Below, one piece after another: positions 5,474-11,875 of a DNA stretch of 25,851 bases; positions within the stretch are counted from its first letter, which is position 1, and the number at the start of each line of letters is the position of its first letter. The notes beneath the pieces are model-generated. The model was given only the letters and a program-made list of their open reading frames with translations. It searched no databases and was not told the DNA's origin. The DNA is from a virus. The stretch spans positions 1 to 25,851 of the IMG/VR virus record IMGVR_UViG_3300044960_000804; one strand, written 5' to 3'. Made by a program: the position numbers and the translations under genes.

Positions 5474-7925
5474 GCCTGCCTTCCCGACCCCGCGAAGATA
5501 CGGGGCTGCGGAGCAACTGAACCGACCACCTGGCTTGCGGTTGCAGCGGCTTGCTCAAGCATTTGCCGAAGGGCGGGACCCGCTAGAGCTCCGCGCTGAT
5601 CCAGCGGGGCTAGCGCCTGAACGCTTGCTCGTCTTTGAACTCACGACAGATGTCCAGAACTTTGCACGCGCTGCCGCCCAGATTCCTGGCTTGGAATTTA
5701 TCGGCGCTGAGGACCTGGAGCCGGACGAATTCGACAAAAACCCAGCGCTCTACCTCATGATCCCGGATGCAGCGGCCTTGCAGCAGATGGTAGGGCTTTG
5801 GAATCGTTTTCGCGAAGGCCAGACGTTTCCCGACGGATTTGCTCCCTGGCGCGATCTTTTTGCTCAGCTCCGCGATATCCGCCCATGGGGCCCAAGGGAT
5901 CGGGTCTCGGATAGCGACCTTAGCGTCCTGACTCAAGAACGAAGGGACGAAAGGGGGATGGTACGGATCGAGCTGGAGTTGGTCTATCGGCCGGAGACCG
6001 CTGCGGTTGAGCAGGATGCTCGCTCGGCGCTCCGATCCAGTGGGGGCGAGGTCATTTCCCATACGCGCATCGACGGCGCAAAATACCATGCGCTACTGGT
6101 TGACGTTCCACACGAAGAGCTCCAGCGCGTCTTGGCCAGAGGACATGAAGGCCTGGTCGCCGCCGAATCGGTGATGCATATTCGGCCTCAAAGCACAGCA
6201 CATTTGACGGTCTTTGAAGGTCAGGAACCTTCTCCGGCTCCAGCGGTGCCGCTGCCGACCGGCGATCCAATTGTAGCGATATTCGATGCCGTGCCGCTCT
6301 CCGGACACCCGTGTCTGTCCGGCCGCCTATCAGTTGACGATCCTTTTCATCTTGAGCCTCTAGCAGTGGGCGCGCGCCTGCACGGGACGGCAATGGCCTC
6401 AGCTGTCATTCACGGCGATCTCGCGGCACCTCCGCTCCCGCCGCTCGAACGACGAGTCTTCTTTGTCAATGTGATGTTTGCGCCTCAAGGACCGGATCAA
6501 GACGAGCGATTTCCCGATCGACTTCCCGCCGACCTATTTCACGAGGCGGTTCTTCGTCTCAAGGCCGGCGACGACCCACTTGCGCCCAGCGTTATCGTCA
6601 TTAACGCGTCGCTGGGGGACCGCAATAAGCCTTTCACGGGCAGAATGTCGGGCTGGGCTCGCGTTGTCGATTACCTCGCTCATACTTTCGGCCTTCTATT
6701 TATTATTAGCGCCGGAAACCATTTCGACGACCTCGTGACCGACGGCATGAATACGACGGACTTCGAAGCTTTGGACGCGGTCGAGAAGGCCAAGGTCGCG
6801 TTGCGCGCCAGCGGTGCAACGATCGGACAGCACCGCATATTGGCACCTGCTGAATCCATCAATGCGCTTACCGTCGGGGCCCTCCATAGCGACTCTGTTC
6901 CGGCTGGCGTGCTCCCGGCTTCGACATTCGACGTGTGGCAGAATACGGGGCTTTGCACCGTTTCCAGCGGATTAGGGCCAGGTCTAGGAAATGCTGTGAA
7001 GCCGGATGTCCTTGCCCCAGGTGGTCGCCATCATGTCCGGCTTCTGCCGACGACAACCGGACACGCTCTTCGACCGATTGGCAAGCAATCTACGCTGCTC
7101 GGCGGTATCGTGGTTGCGGCACCACCTGGGCCTACTGATATCAATCCAGACCGCACGAACAGAACCGTTGGGACGAGCGTTGCTGCTGCCTTGGTGACAG
7201 GTATCGCTGCTCGCGCGCATGAGGCCCTCGAAGCTGCCTATGATGATTTCAGTTCCATTGCGGGAGCTCAGCGAGCGGTACTCCTGAAGGCATTACTTGT
7301 GCACTGTGCTCGCTGGACATCGGCGCGTGACTTGATTGTTGAGATTCTTGGCCCTGCGGACGGCAAACAGCATGTTCGACAGAAGGACAACGTACGCCGA
7401 TATCTCGGCTATGGGGCGATCGACCCGAACATTGTGCTCGATTGTGCAAGCGACCGTGCCACATTGTGGGCAGTCGGAAGGCTTCAGAAGGAAGAGTCAC
7501 ATTCGTTCTCTGTTCCGTTGCCCACGGTTATGTCGGGAAAACCTCAACCGCATGAGTTTTCGGCGACCTTGGCTTGGCTTGCTCCGCCCCGAGTGGGCGC
7601 TGCAAACTATCGTGGTGTTCGTCTCAGACTGGTTGAACCCACGAATTCCGCGACGCTCTTCGCCGTCAAGGCTGCCGGCGAACAGCCCGACACGAATCAA
7701 GCTCATCGCGGAACTGTAATTCATCGCCGGTGGGCCGGGGAAAAGGCGGCAGTCCTGGCGACAGACTCGGCCTTTGAGGTGATGATTCAGCGCCAACCGG
7801 ATGAGATGGACGATCTAGCGCCCTATGCTCTCGTGGTCACGGTTGCTATGCCGGGAGTTGCTGGCGTTTACGCCGAGGTGCGAAACCGCATAGCCATCAA
7901 GCCTAAAGTGCCCGTCACCGCGTAA
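5403..7925 (+). CDS. ietS: Subtilisin-like (S8) serine protease of an IetAS-type system
   Basis: An 840-residue intracellular subtilase without a signal peptide. The catalytic set is intact: Asp295 in VAIFDAVPLSGHP, His327 in RLHGTAMAS, oxyanion Asn439 in IISAGNH and Ser592 in GTSVAAAL. Residues 1-285 form an N-terminal region (RPAFPTPRRY, LRLQRLAQAF) characteristic of the protease next to AAA ATPases, and about 650-840 form a beta-rich C-terminal domain. The ATG at 5403 lies inside ietA; the conserved region begins within 25 codons of it, so the long overlap appears real and implies coupled translation. In the pTiC58 system the protease is toxic and the ATPase neutralises it; an abortive response to infection is plausible here, by inference. 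The gene ends 30 bases before the end of the convergent gene at 7955. Confidence 0.9.
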   Translation: MATPSEYALLRLDQPRIGGRKTRRPAFPTPRRYGAAEQLNRPPGLRLQRLAQAFAEGRDPLELRADPAGLAPERLLVFELTTDVQNFARAAAQIPGLEFIGAEDLEPDEFDKNPALYLMIPDAAALQQMVGLWNRFREGQTFPDGFAPWRDLFAQLRDIRPWGPRDRVSDSDLSVLTQERRDERGMVRIELELVYRPETAAVEQDARSALRSSGGEVISHTRIDGAKYHALLVDVPHEELQRVLARGHEGLVAAESVMHIRPQSTAHLTVFEGQEPSPAPAVPLPTGDPIVAIFDAVPLSGHPCLSGRLSVDDPFHLEPLAVGARLHGTAMASAVIHGDLAAPPLPPLERRVFFVNVMFAPQGPDQDERFPDRLPADLFHEAVLRLKAGDDPLAPSVIVINASLGDRNKPFTGRMSGWARVVDYLAHTFGLLFIISAGNHFDDLVTDGMNTTDFEALDAVEKAKVALRASGATIGQHRILAPAESINALTVGALHSDSVPAGVLPASTFDVWQNTGLCTVSSGLGPGLGNAVKPDVLAPGGRHHVRLLPTTTGHALRPIGKQSTLLGGIVVAAPPGPTDINPDRTNRTVGTSVAAALVTGIAARAHEALEAAYDDFSSIAGAQRAVLLKALLVHCARWTSARDLIVEILGPADGKQHVRQKDNVRRYLGYGAIDPNIVLDCASDRATLWAVGRLQKEESHSFSVPLPTVMSGKPQPHEFSATLAWLAPPRVGAANYRGVRLRLVEPTNSATLFAVKAAGEQPDTNQAHRGTVIHRRWAGEKAAVLATDSAFEVMIQRQPDEMDDLAPYALVVTVAMPGVAGVYAEVRNRIAIKPKVPVTA

Positions 7926-7954
7926 TTGCAAAATGTGTTCTCGACAACTGGTTT

Positions 7955-8590
7955 TCAAGCCACGGAACTGCCCCTCAGTTCCCGCCAGACCGGCGTGATC
8001 TTCTTTCGGATCGTGCTCTCGTCCGGCGCGTGCTCGACATCGCGGGCCTCGAACCAGGCCACCATTTCGCGAACGAGCTCGGCCTGGGTCGCCGGAACGC
8101 CGTGTTCATGAATGCGTCGCGCAAGCGCCGCATAGAACGCGTCCCAATCGTGCCGTGGCGGAACGCCCGGGCCGCCGCGGCGGCGTGCTGCCGTGGCGCC
8201 GTCGCTTTCGGGCACATGCAGGCCGTTGAAGAACCCGTATTGCCGCTCGAAGCGCTCGACCTCGCCGCGCCTGACCAACACATCCGCGGCGGTAATCGCG
8301 ACGCCTTCCGCCGGATCAACGATCCATCGGAAATCGTCGCCGGCCTTCACGCGGCGGATCACCACCGTAGGGCTCGGCGCTCCGTCCCTGCGGAATAGCG
8401 GCAGCAGGTGCGTGGCCTCGACATCGGCGAGGCCCGATAGCGTCTCCGACGGCCCGATCTTCACCGGCGGCAAGGCGATCGAAAGCGCAAGCAATCCGTC
8501 CGTTGACCAGCCGATCACATCGAACGGGGTGGCCGACCAGCGGATCGCGATCTCGGTGAGGGAATAAAATGATCGCGGCGGAAGTTGCAT
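7955..8590 (-). CDS. Conserved hypothetical protein, possible DNA-binding
   Basis: A 211-residue protein, third gene of the leftward lysogeny-control operon, starting 22 bases after the XRE gene. The N-terminus (RSFYSLTEIAIRWSATPFDVIGW) resembles a MerR- or excisionase-like helix-turn-helix that begins with a tyrosine-rich signature. The middle (about 75-130) looks beta-rich. The C-terminal 65 residues (DWDAFYAALARRIHEHG, ATQAELVREMVAWFEARD, DESTIRKKITPVWREL) are three helices like a second winged-helix or wHTH unit. I recognise the pattern from alphaproteobacterial mobile elements but no named function. A regulatory or replication-control role fits the neighbours, by inference. It converges with ietS with only 30 bases between them, and no terminator hairpin is obvious. 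Confidence 0.8.
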   Translation of the reverse strand: MQLPPRSFYSLTEIAIRWSATPFDVIGWSTDGLLALSIALPPVKIGPSETLSGLADVEATHLLPLFRRDGAPSPTVVIRRVKAGDDFRWIVDPAEGVAITAADVLVRRGEVERFERQYGFFNGLHVPESDGATAARRRGGPGVPPRHDWDAFYAALARRIHEHGVPATQAELVREMVAWFEARDVEHAPDESTIRKKITPVWRELRGSSVA

Positions 8591-8611
8591 GTCCGGCGTG
8601 CCCCCGATTGC

Positions 8612-8893
8612 TCATTGACGGACCTGCTGGCGCAATCGTCGATACGCTTGCACCACCTGCTTGAGGTCGCTCCGCATGTCGGGCGGCAGGCGACCCGCCT
8701 CGACGAACAGATCGTCCATGCGGACGCCCAGGATCGCCGCGGCGCGTTCGACCAGCTCGTCGCGCGGCGGCTTTTCCTGCTCGCGCTCGACGCGCGACCA
8801 ATAGGCGGGCGAGACGCCAAGCCGTTCGGCGAAGTCGTTGAGGCCGATGCCTTGCTCGATCCGTTTCGTCCTCACCGTGAGACCGAATGCCAT
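8612..8893 (-). CDS. XRE-family (Cro/C1-type) transcriptional repressor
   Basis: A 93-residue protein with an HTH_3 domain at about 5-65: LTVRTKRIEQGIGLNDFAER, LGVSPAYWSRVEREQEKPP and LVERAAAILGVRMDDLF carry the five-helix pattern, and SPAYWSRVE is the recognition helix. The C-terminal 25 residues are charged and helical and may dimerise. It begins 12 bases after the ImmA gene stop. ImmA plus XRE pairs control lysogeny in ICEs and prophages: XRE represses excision and early genes, and the ImmA protease cleaves it on induction (known for ICEBs1 ImmA/ImmR). Here the order is protease first, repressor second, both behind a LexA box. The tandem 10-bp repeats at 2940 and 9789 are the best candidates for its operators, which is inference. 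Confidence 0.92.
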   Translation of the reverse strand: MAFGLTVRTKRIEQGIGLNDFAERLGVSPAYWSRVEREQEKPPRDELVERAAAILGVRMDDLFVEAGRLPPDMRSDLKQVVQAYRRLRQQVRQ

Positions 8894-8904
8894 GGCGGCC
8901 TCCT

Positions 8905-9618
8905 TCAGCCGACGAGTCCGTACTTGCGGAGACGCACCCCGATGAAGGCGCTCGTCACGCCGAACTCTTCGGCAAGCGCGCCGGCGATCGCATCAATCGC
9001 CGACCAGCCCGCAACGTTTGCCACGATGTAGGGCGTCGGGATCTCGTCGATCACCTTCCATCGAATCGCCACGCCGAACGCGGAGGCCTCGCGGGCGAAC
9101 GCTCGGGAGAGCTGCCGCCGCGGCACAAGAAACGCGCCCATGAACTCGTCGGCGCGCCATTCCCGCCAATCGATCGGCGCGGCGTCCCGCGCCGCAATCG
9201 CGCCGCTGCGGAAGGCGCGCGCCGCGCCCTTCGCCACCGCCGCCGGCATGTCGAAGATCGCGTGGCCGAACTCGTGCGCCGCCGTTGAACGCAGCATTTC
9301 GGGCTGATCGCCGAGCAGCTCGGCATTGAGACTGATCATGACCGTTGCCGGCTCCTGCGGATCGTGTTCGCAAACGCCGAGCACGGGTTCGCCGGTCTCG
9401 TCGTGAACCGCGTGCGCGGCGTCCCACACGATCTTGAGCTGACGGCCATTCACGCGGAGGCACCCCGCCCGGCGGAACAGGTCGGCCGGCTCGAACGGCC
9501 GCGCGGTGTAGCCGAGAAGGCGTTGCCGGAGTTCGGCCCCGAGCCGCCGGATCGCATCGGCCGAAAGCTTCATCGGCTCGCCCGAGCCGAAGCACGGATA
9601 TTCCACGTTGAGCGCCAT
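8905..9618 (-). CDS. ImmA/IrrE-family metallopeptidase
   Basis: A 237-residue zinc peptidase. The active-site motif is HEFGH at 115-119 within RSTAAHEFGHAIF, and the third ligand is likely Glu158 in EWRADEFMGAFLVPR, the usual second signature of the family. The C-terminal region (about 165-237) is a winged-helix-like substrate-binding extension with SAFGVAIRWKVIDEIP and AEEFGVTSAFIGVRLRKYGL. The ATG at 9618 follows AGGAGG (minus strand) by a good spacing; an alternative ATG at codon 16 (about 9573) also precedes conserved sequence. It heads the leftward operon with the XRE repressor, and its likely job is to cleave that repressor when the SOS response is on. The LexA box 40 bases upstream would make the protease itself SOS-induced, unlike the classical post-translational scheme. 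Confidence 0.93.
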   Translation of the reverse strand: MALNVEYPCFGSGEPMKLSADAIRRLGAELRQRLLGYTARPFEPADLFRRAGCLRVNGRQLKIVWDAAHAVHDETGEPVLGVCEHDPQEPATVMISLNAELLGDQPEMLRSTAAHEFGHAIFDMPAAVAKGAARAFRSGAIAARDAAPIDWREWRADEFMGAFLVPRRQLSRAFAREASAFGVAIRWKVIDEIPTPYIVANVAGWSAIDAIAGALAEEFGVTSAFIGVRLRKYGLVG

Positions 9619-9657
9619 GCCGATCGCCTCCTCGTTAACCGTTTCCTCAACAGCAAT

Positions 9658-9672
9658 GTTCCTTTTATGTTC
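9658..9672 (-). promoter_or_regulatory. Candidate LexA (SOS) box upstream of immA-xre
   Basis: GTTCCTTTTATGTTC is a perfect GTTC-N7-GTTC direct repeat, the LexA operator known from alphaproteobacteria. It lies 40 bases upstream of the ImmA start codon, in the promoter position of the leftward operon and in the divergent control region. This would link element induction directly to DNA damage. Confidence 0.68.
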
Positions 9673-9788
9673 TCTTCAGGGTAGGAGTCTAGTCCTTTTT
9701 TGCCCGTCCCCATGATGCACTCGGCCCATGGGCGCGGGAAACAGCCTAACCGTTTGATTCGACAGAAGTCCGCATAATTCCGCGGTTC

Positions 9789-9818
9789 TTTCCGCCTGTT
9801 TCCGCCCCTTTCCGCCTC
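9789..9818 (+). repeat. Three tandem 10-bp repeats before the replication operon
   Basis: Units TTTCCGCCTG, TTTCCGCCCC and TTTCCGCCTC follow each other at 9789-9798, 9799-9808 and 9809-9818. They end 49 bases before the first gene of the rightward operon and match the four-unit array upstream of the integrase. The setting in the divergent control region makes an operator array for the XRE or HTH regulator likely. Confidence 0.72.
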
Positions 9819-9867
9819 CGCCGGGGCCGCCCCGCCGTGTTCGGATCGACGCCGCTTCGAACGTGAC

Positions 9868-10140
9868 GTGGTGACGGAGGCTTTCGTGGAAGATCAACAG
9901 GAAAGGCCCGCGGCCGGAACGGCGCCGCTCCTCGGCGGATGGCTCACCCGAGCCCAGGTCGCGGCCGAAATCGGCGTATCGGTCGATACGCTCGCCCGCT
10001 GGGAAACCCGGCGCATCGGCCCGCCCTGCGTCCGCATCGGCCGCAAGGTGCTCTATCGCGCCGAGGCCTTCCGCGAATGGCTGGTCTCGCGTGAGCGTCA
10101 TCCCATCTCGAAGGGCGCGCGCCCGGGCGGTGAGCGATGA
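9868..10140 (+). CDS. Small helix-turn-helix DNA-binding protein (excisionase/AlpA-like)
   Basis: A 90-residue protein dominated by a MerR-superfamily HTH_17-type domain: GWLTRAQVAAEIGVSVDTLA, RWETRRIGPPCVRIGRKVLY and AEAFREWLVSRE. The pattern is typical of excisionases and AlpA-like regulators that bend DNA at att sites or activate integrase genes. GTG at 9868 is the longest start; GTG codons at 9871 and 9886 are alternatives and there is no ATG before the domain. It is the first gene of the rightward early operon, directly after the 10-bp repeat array, and its stop overlaps the next start (ATGA). Role as excisionase or early regulator is inference from size, fold and place. Confidence 0.85.
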   Translation: MVTEAFVEDQQERPAAGTAPLLGGWLTRAQVAAEIGVSVDTLARWETRRIGPPCVRIGRKVLYRAEAFREWLVSRERHPISKGARPGGER

Positions 10141-10406
10141 GCGCGCCGCTTGTCGTTGCCGCACGCCTCGAAGCTCGCGCGCTCGTCGCCAACGCCGTGC
10201 GCCTCGCCTTCTTCGAGCGCTACGGCGAATCGCCGAGCCCTGACGATCGGCTCTGGGAACTCGATCCGTTCGATCGCCTCGGCCTCGTGTGTGACGTCGA
10301 GCTGAAGCTTGGTGTTGCGTTCCGCGACGAGGACCTCGAATTCCTCGAAACGCCCGACGATCTCATCGATCGCGGCGTCGCCGTCCTCTTGGGAGGCGAG
10401 CGATGA
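10137..10406 (+). CDS. Acyl-carrier-protein-like small protein lacking the carrier serine
   Basis: An 89-residue acidic helical protein. Residues about 37-80 (PDDRLWELDPFDRLGLVCDV, ELKLGVAFRDEDLEFLETPD) line up by eye with the acyl carrier protein pattern of helix I, DSL motif, helix II (VELVMALEEEFG), IPDED and a final TVGDLVD segment. Where an ACP has Asp-Ser-Leu for phosphopantetheine attachment, this protein has Asp-Pro-Phe, so it cannot carry an acyl group in the usual way. It might be a degenerate ACP fold used as a binding adaptor. It is coupled by ATGA overlaps to the HTH gene before and the nuclease gene after it. The homology is inference; the gene itself is well supported by operon position. 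Confidence 0.75.
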   Translation: MSAPLVVAARLEARALVANAVRLAFFERYGESPSPDDRLWELDPFDRLGLVCDVELKLGVAFRDEDLEFLETPDDLIDRGVAVLLGGER

Positions 10407-11179
10407 ACGCCTTCGAACGGCACGGCATCGAGCACCTTTCCGCGTCATCGCTCAACCTCTGGGCCGCGCAGCCCGCGCTCTGGATCATGGAACGGCTCCT
10501 TGGCCGCCGCATGCCGCCCGGCGTCATCGCCGCGCGCGGCAAGGCGGTCGAGCACGGAGTCCATCTCGGCCTGAGCAATCCCCGTCTGTCGCTTGAGGAG
10601 TGCATCGAAGGCGCCGAACGCGAATTCGTCCGGCAGACCGCGCTCAGCACCGATCCGCGTCGGGAGGAAGAGCGAAAGAAACTGGCCGGATGGGTGCGGG
10701 GGGCGCTCGCCGAGCTTCGTCAATACGGCACGCCGGACGGCTATCAGGAGAAGATCGAGGTTTGGCTCGACGATATTGCCGTTCCGATCATCGGCTTCAT
10801 CGACTGGCGGTTCTCCGGTCACGGGCTCCTCGTCGATCTCAAGACAACCGAACGCTTCCCCTCGCAGATCGGCGACGCGCACGGGCGGCAAGGCGCCGTC
10901 TATGCCTCCGCGCACGGCAATTTCGGGATGCGCTTCGCCTATGCGAAGCCCGCGCCCGGCAAGACCGACAAGCGCCAGGTTACCGTCTACGAGATGTCCG
11001 GCGACGATGTGCGCCGTCATCTCGCGGCGCTGCGCGCCATCGCGCTCTCGCTCGGCCGCTTCCTCGCGATCTCGGACGATGCGCGCGAGCTCGCCGGCCT
11101 GATCGTCCCCGACTTCGATTCGTTCTGGTGGTCCGAGCCTGCCGCGCGCGCGGCGGGGCGGGAAGTCTTCGGGTTCTGA
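10403..11179 (+). CDS. RecB/Cas4-like PD-(D/E)xK exonuclease
   Basis: A 258-residue nuclease of the RecB-like family (PDDEXK_1). Active-site elements in order: His in ARGKAVEHGVHLGL (about residue 50), Asp in IIGFIDWRF (about 134), the D-x-K of LLVDLKTTER (about 145-147) and the QxxxY-type motif GRQGAVYASA (about 161-166). The N-terminal HLSASSLNLWAAQPALWIME is the usual opening of this group, in which a helix precedes the nuclease core. Phage proteins like this degrade one DNA strand from a double-strand end to start recombination with an annealing protein; the next gene is the likely ssDNA partner. It starts in an ATGA overlap with the previous stop. No cysteine cluster of Cas4 type is visible, so an Fe-S version is unlikely. 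Confidence 0.86.
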   Translation: MNAFERHGIEHLSASSLNLWAAQPALWIMERLLGRRMPPGVIAARGKAVEHGVHLGLSNPRLSLEECIEGAEREFVRQTALSTDPRREEERKKLAGWVRGALAELRQYGTPDGYQEKIEVWLDDIAVPIIGFIDWRFSGHGLLVDLKTTERFPSQIGDAHGRQGAVYASAHGNFGMRFAYAKPAPGKTDKRQVTVYEMSGDDVRRHLAALRAIALSLGRFLAISDDARELAGLIVPDFDSFWWSEPAARAAGREVFGF

Positions 11180-11209
11180 GAAGACCTTCAACGTGAAAGG
11201 AGAAACGCA

Positions 11210-11836
11210 ATGGGTCTCAACATCGGTGGCTCCGGCAGCATCAAGCCGTACTGCAAATACAATGCGAAGGCGGACAAATGGTTCGTCCGCTCGCCCGAGG
11301 GCGGCGACCAGGAGATCGCGCGTCCCACGTTCCTGCTCGATCTCAAGAACATCCGCACCGGATGGCTTCGTTTCCGCGAAGGCCAGGCCCCGGAGCGCGT
11401 GATCGATCCGTCGCTCGATCGCGCGGCGCCGAGCCCCGGCGAGGATTTCAAGCGCGGCTTCGTCGTCACCGCCTACAGCCCGAAATTCTTCGGCGGCGCG
11501 GTCGAGTTCTCCTCGGCCTCGATCCACCTCTCGAACGCGATCCGTGAGCTCTATGCCGCATACGAAGAACAAGGCACCAAGGCGGAGAACCGCGGCAAGG
11601 TCCCCGTCGTGTCCTGCACCGGCTCCGAGCCGATGAAGGACAAATACGGCACCAACTACCGCCCGAAGCTTGAGATCGTGAAGTGGGTCGATCGCCCCGA
11701 CGATCTGCCGGACGCGAGCCCGGTCGATGAAGCGGACGTGTGGAAGGGTGCGGCGCCCGCCGCAAGGCCCGCGCAGCATGTACCGCCTCCCGCCTTAAAG
11801 CCCGCGGCCGAGCCGCTCGCCGAACCTCTGTTCTGA
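11210..11836 (+). CDS. Putative phage ssDNA-binding protein
   Basis: A 208-residue protein from ATG 11210, with a good ribosome-binding site (AAGGAG) 8 bases upstream. The beta-rich core (GSIKPYCKYNAKADKWFVRS, PTFLLDLKNIRTGWLRF, RGFVVTAYSPKFFGGAVEFS) followed by a helix (SNAIRELYAAYEEQG) and the strand VPVVSCTGSEPMKDKYGTNY suggest an OB-fold-like single-strand DNA binder. The tail is proline- and alanine-rich and ends in a short acidic-hydrophobic tip (AEPLF) reminiscent of the SSB tip that recruits partners. It lies 30 bases downstream of the RecB-like nuclease and 39 upstream of the primase-helicase, the place for the annealing or SSB component of a phage recombination operon. The functional call is inference; I cannot assign a named family. 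Confidence 0.72.
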   Translation: MGLNIGGSGSIKPYCKYNAKADKWFVRSPEGGDQEIARPTFLLDLKNIRTGWLRFREGQAPERVIDPSLDRAAPSPGEDFKRGFVVTAYSPKFFGGAVEFSSASIHLSNAIRELYAAYEEQGTKAENRGKVPVVSCTGSEPMKDKYGTNYRPKLEIVKWVDRPDDLPDASPVDEADVWKGAAPAARPAQHVPPPALKPAAEPLAEPLF

Positions 11837-11875
11837 TCGAACGCGCCGGCGGGCCTCAAGCTCGCCGGCATCGCC

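Noticed and set aside
10445-11779. Long open frame of 444 codons on the minus strand
   Set aside because: It lies antisense to the RecB-like nuclease and the ssDNA-binding candidate, is rich in Arg/Asp/Glu/Ala as expected of a high-GC shadow frame, and shows no domain.
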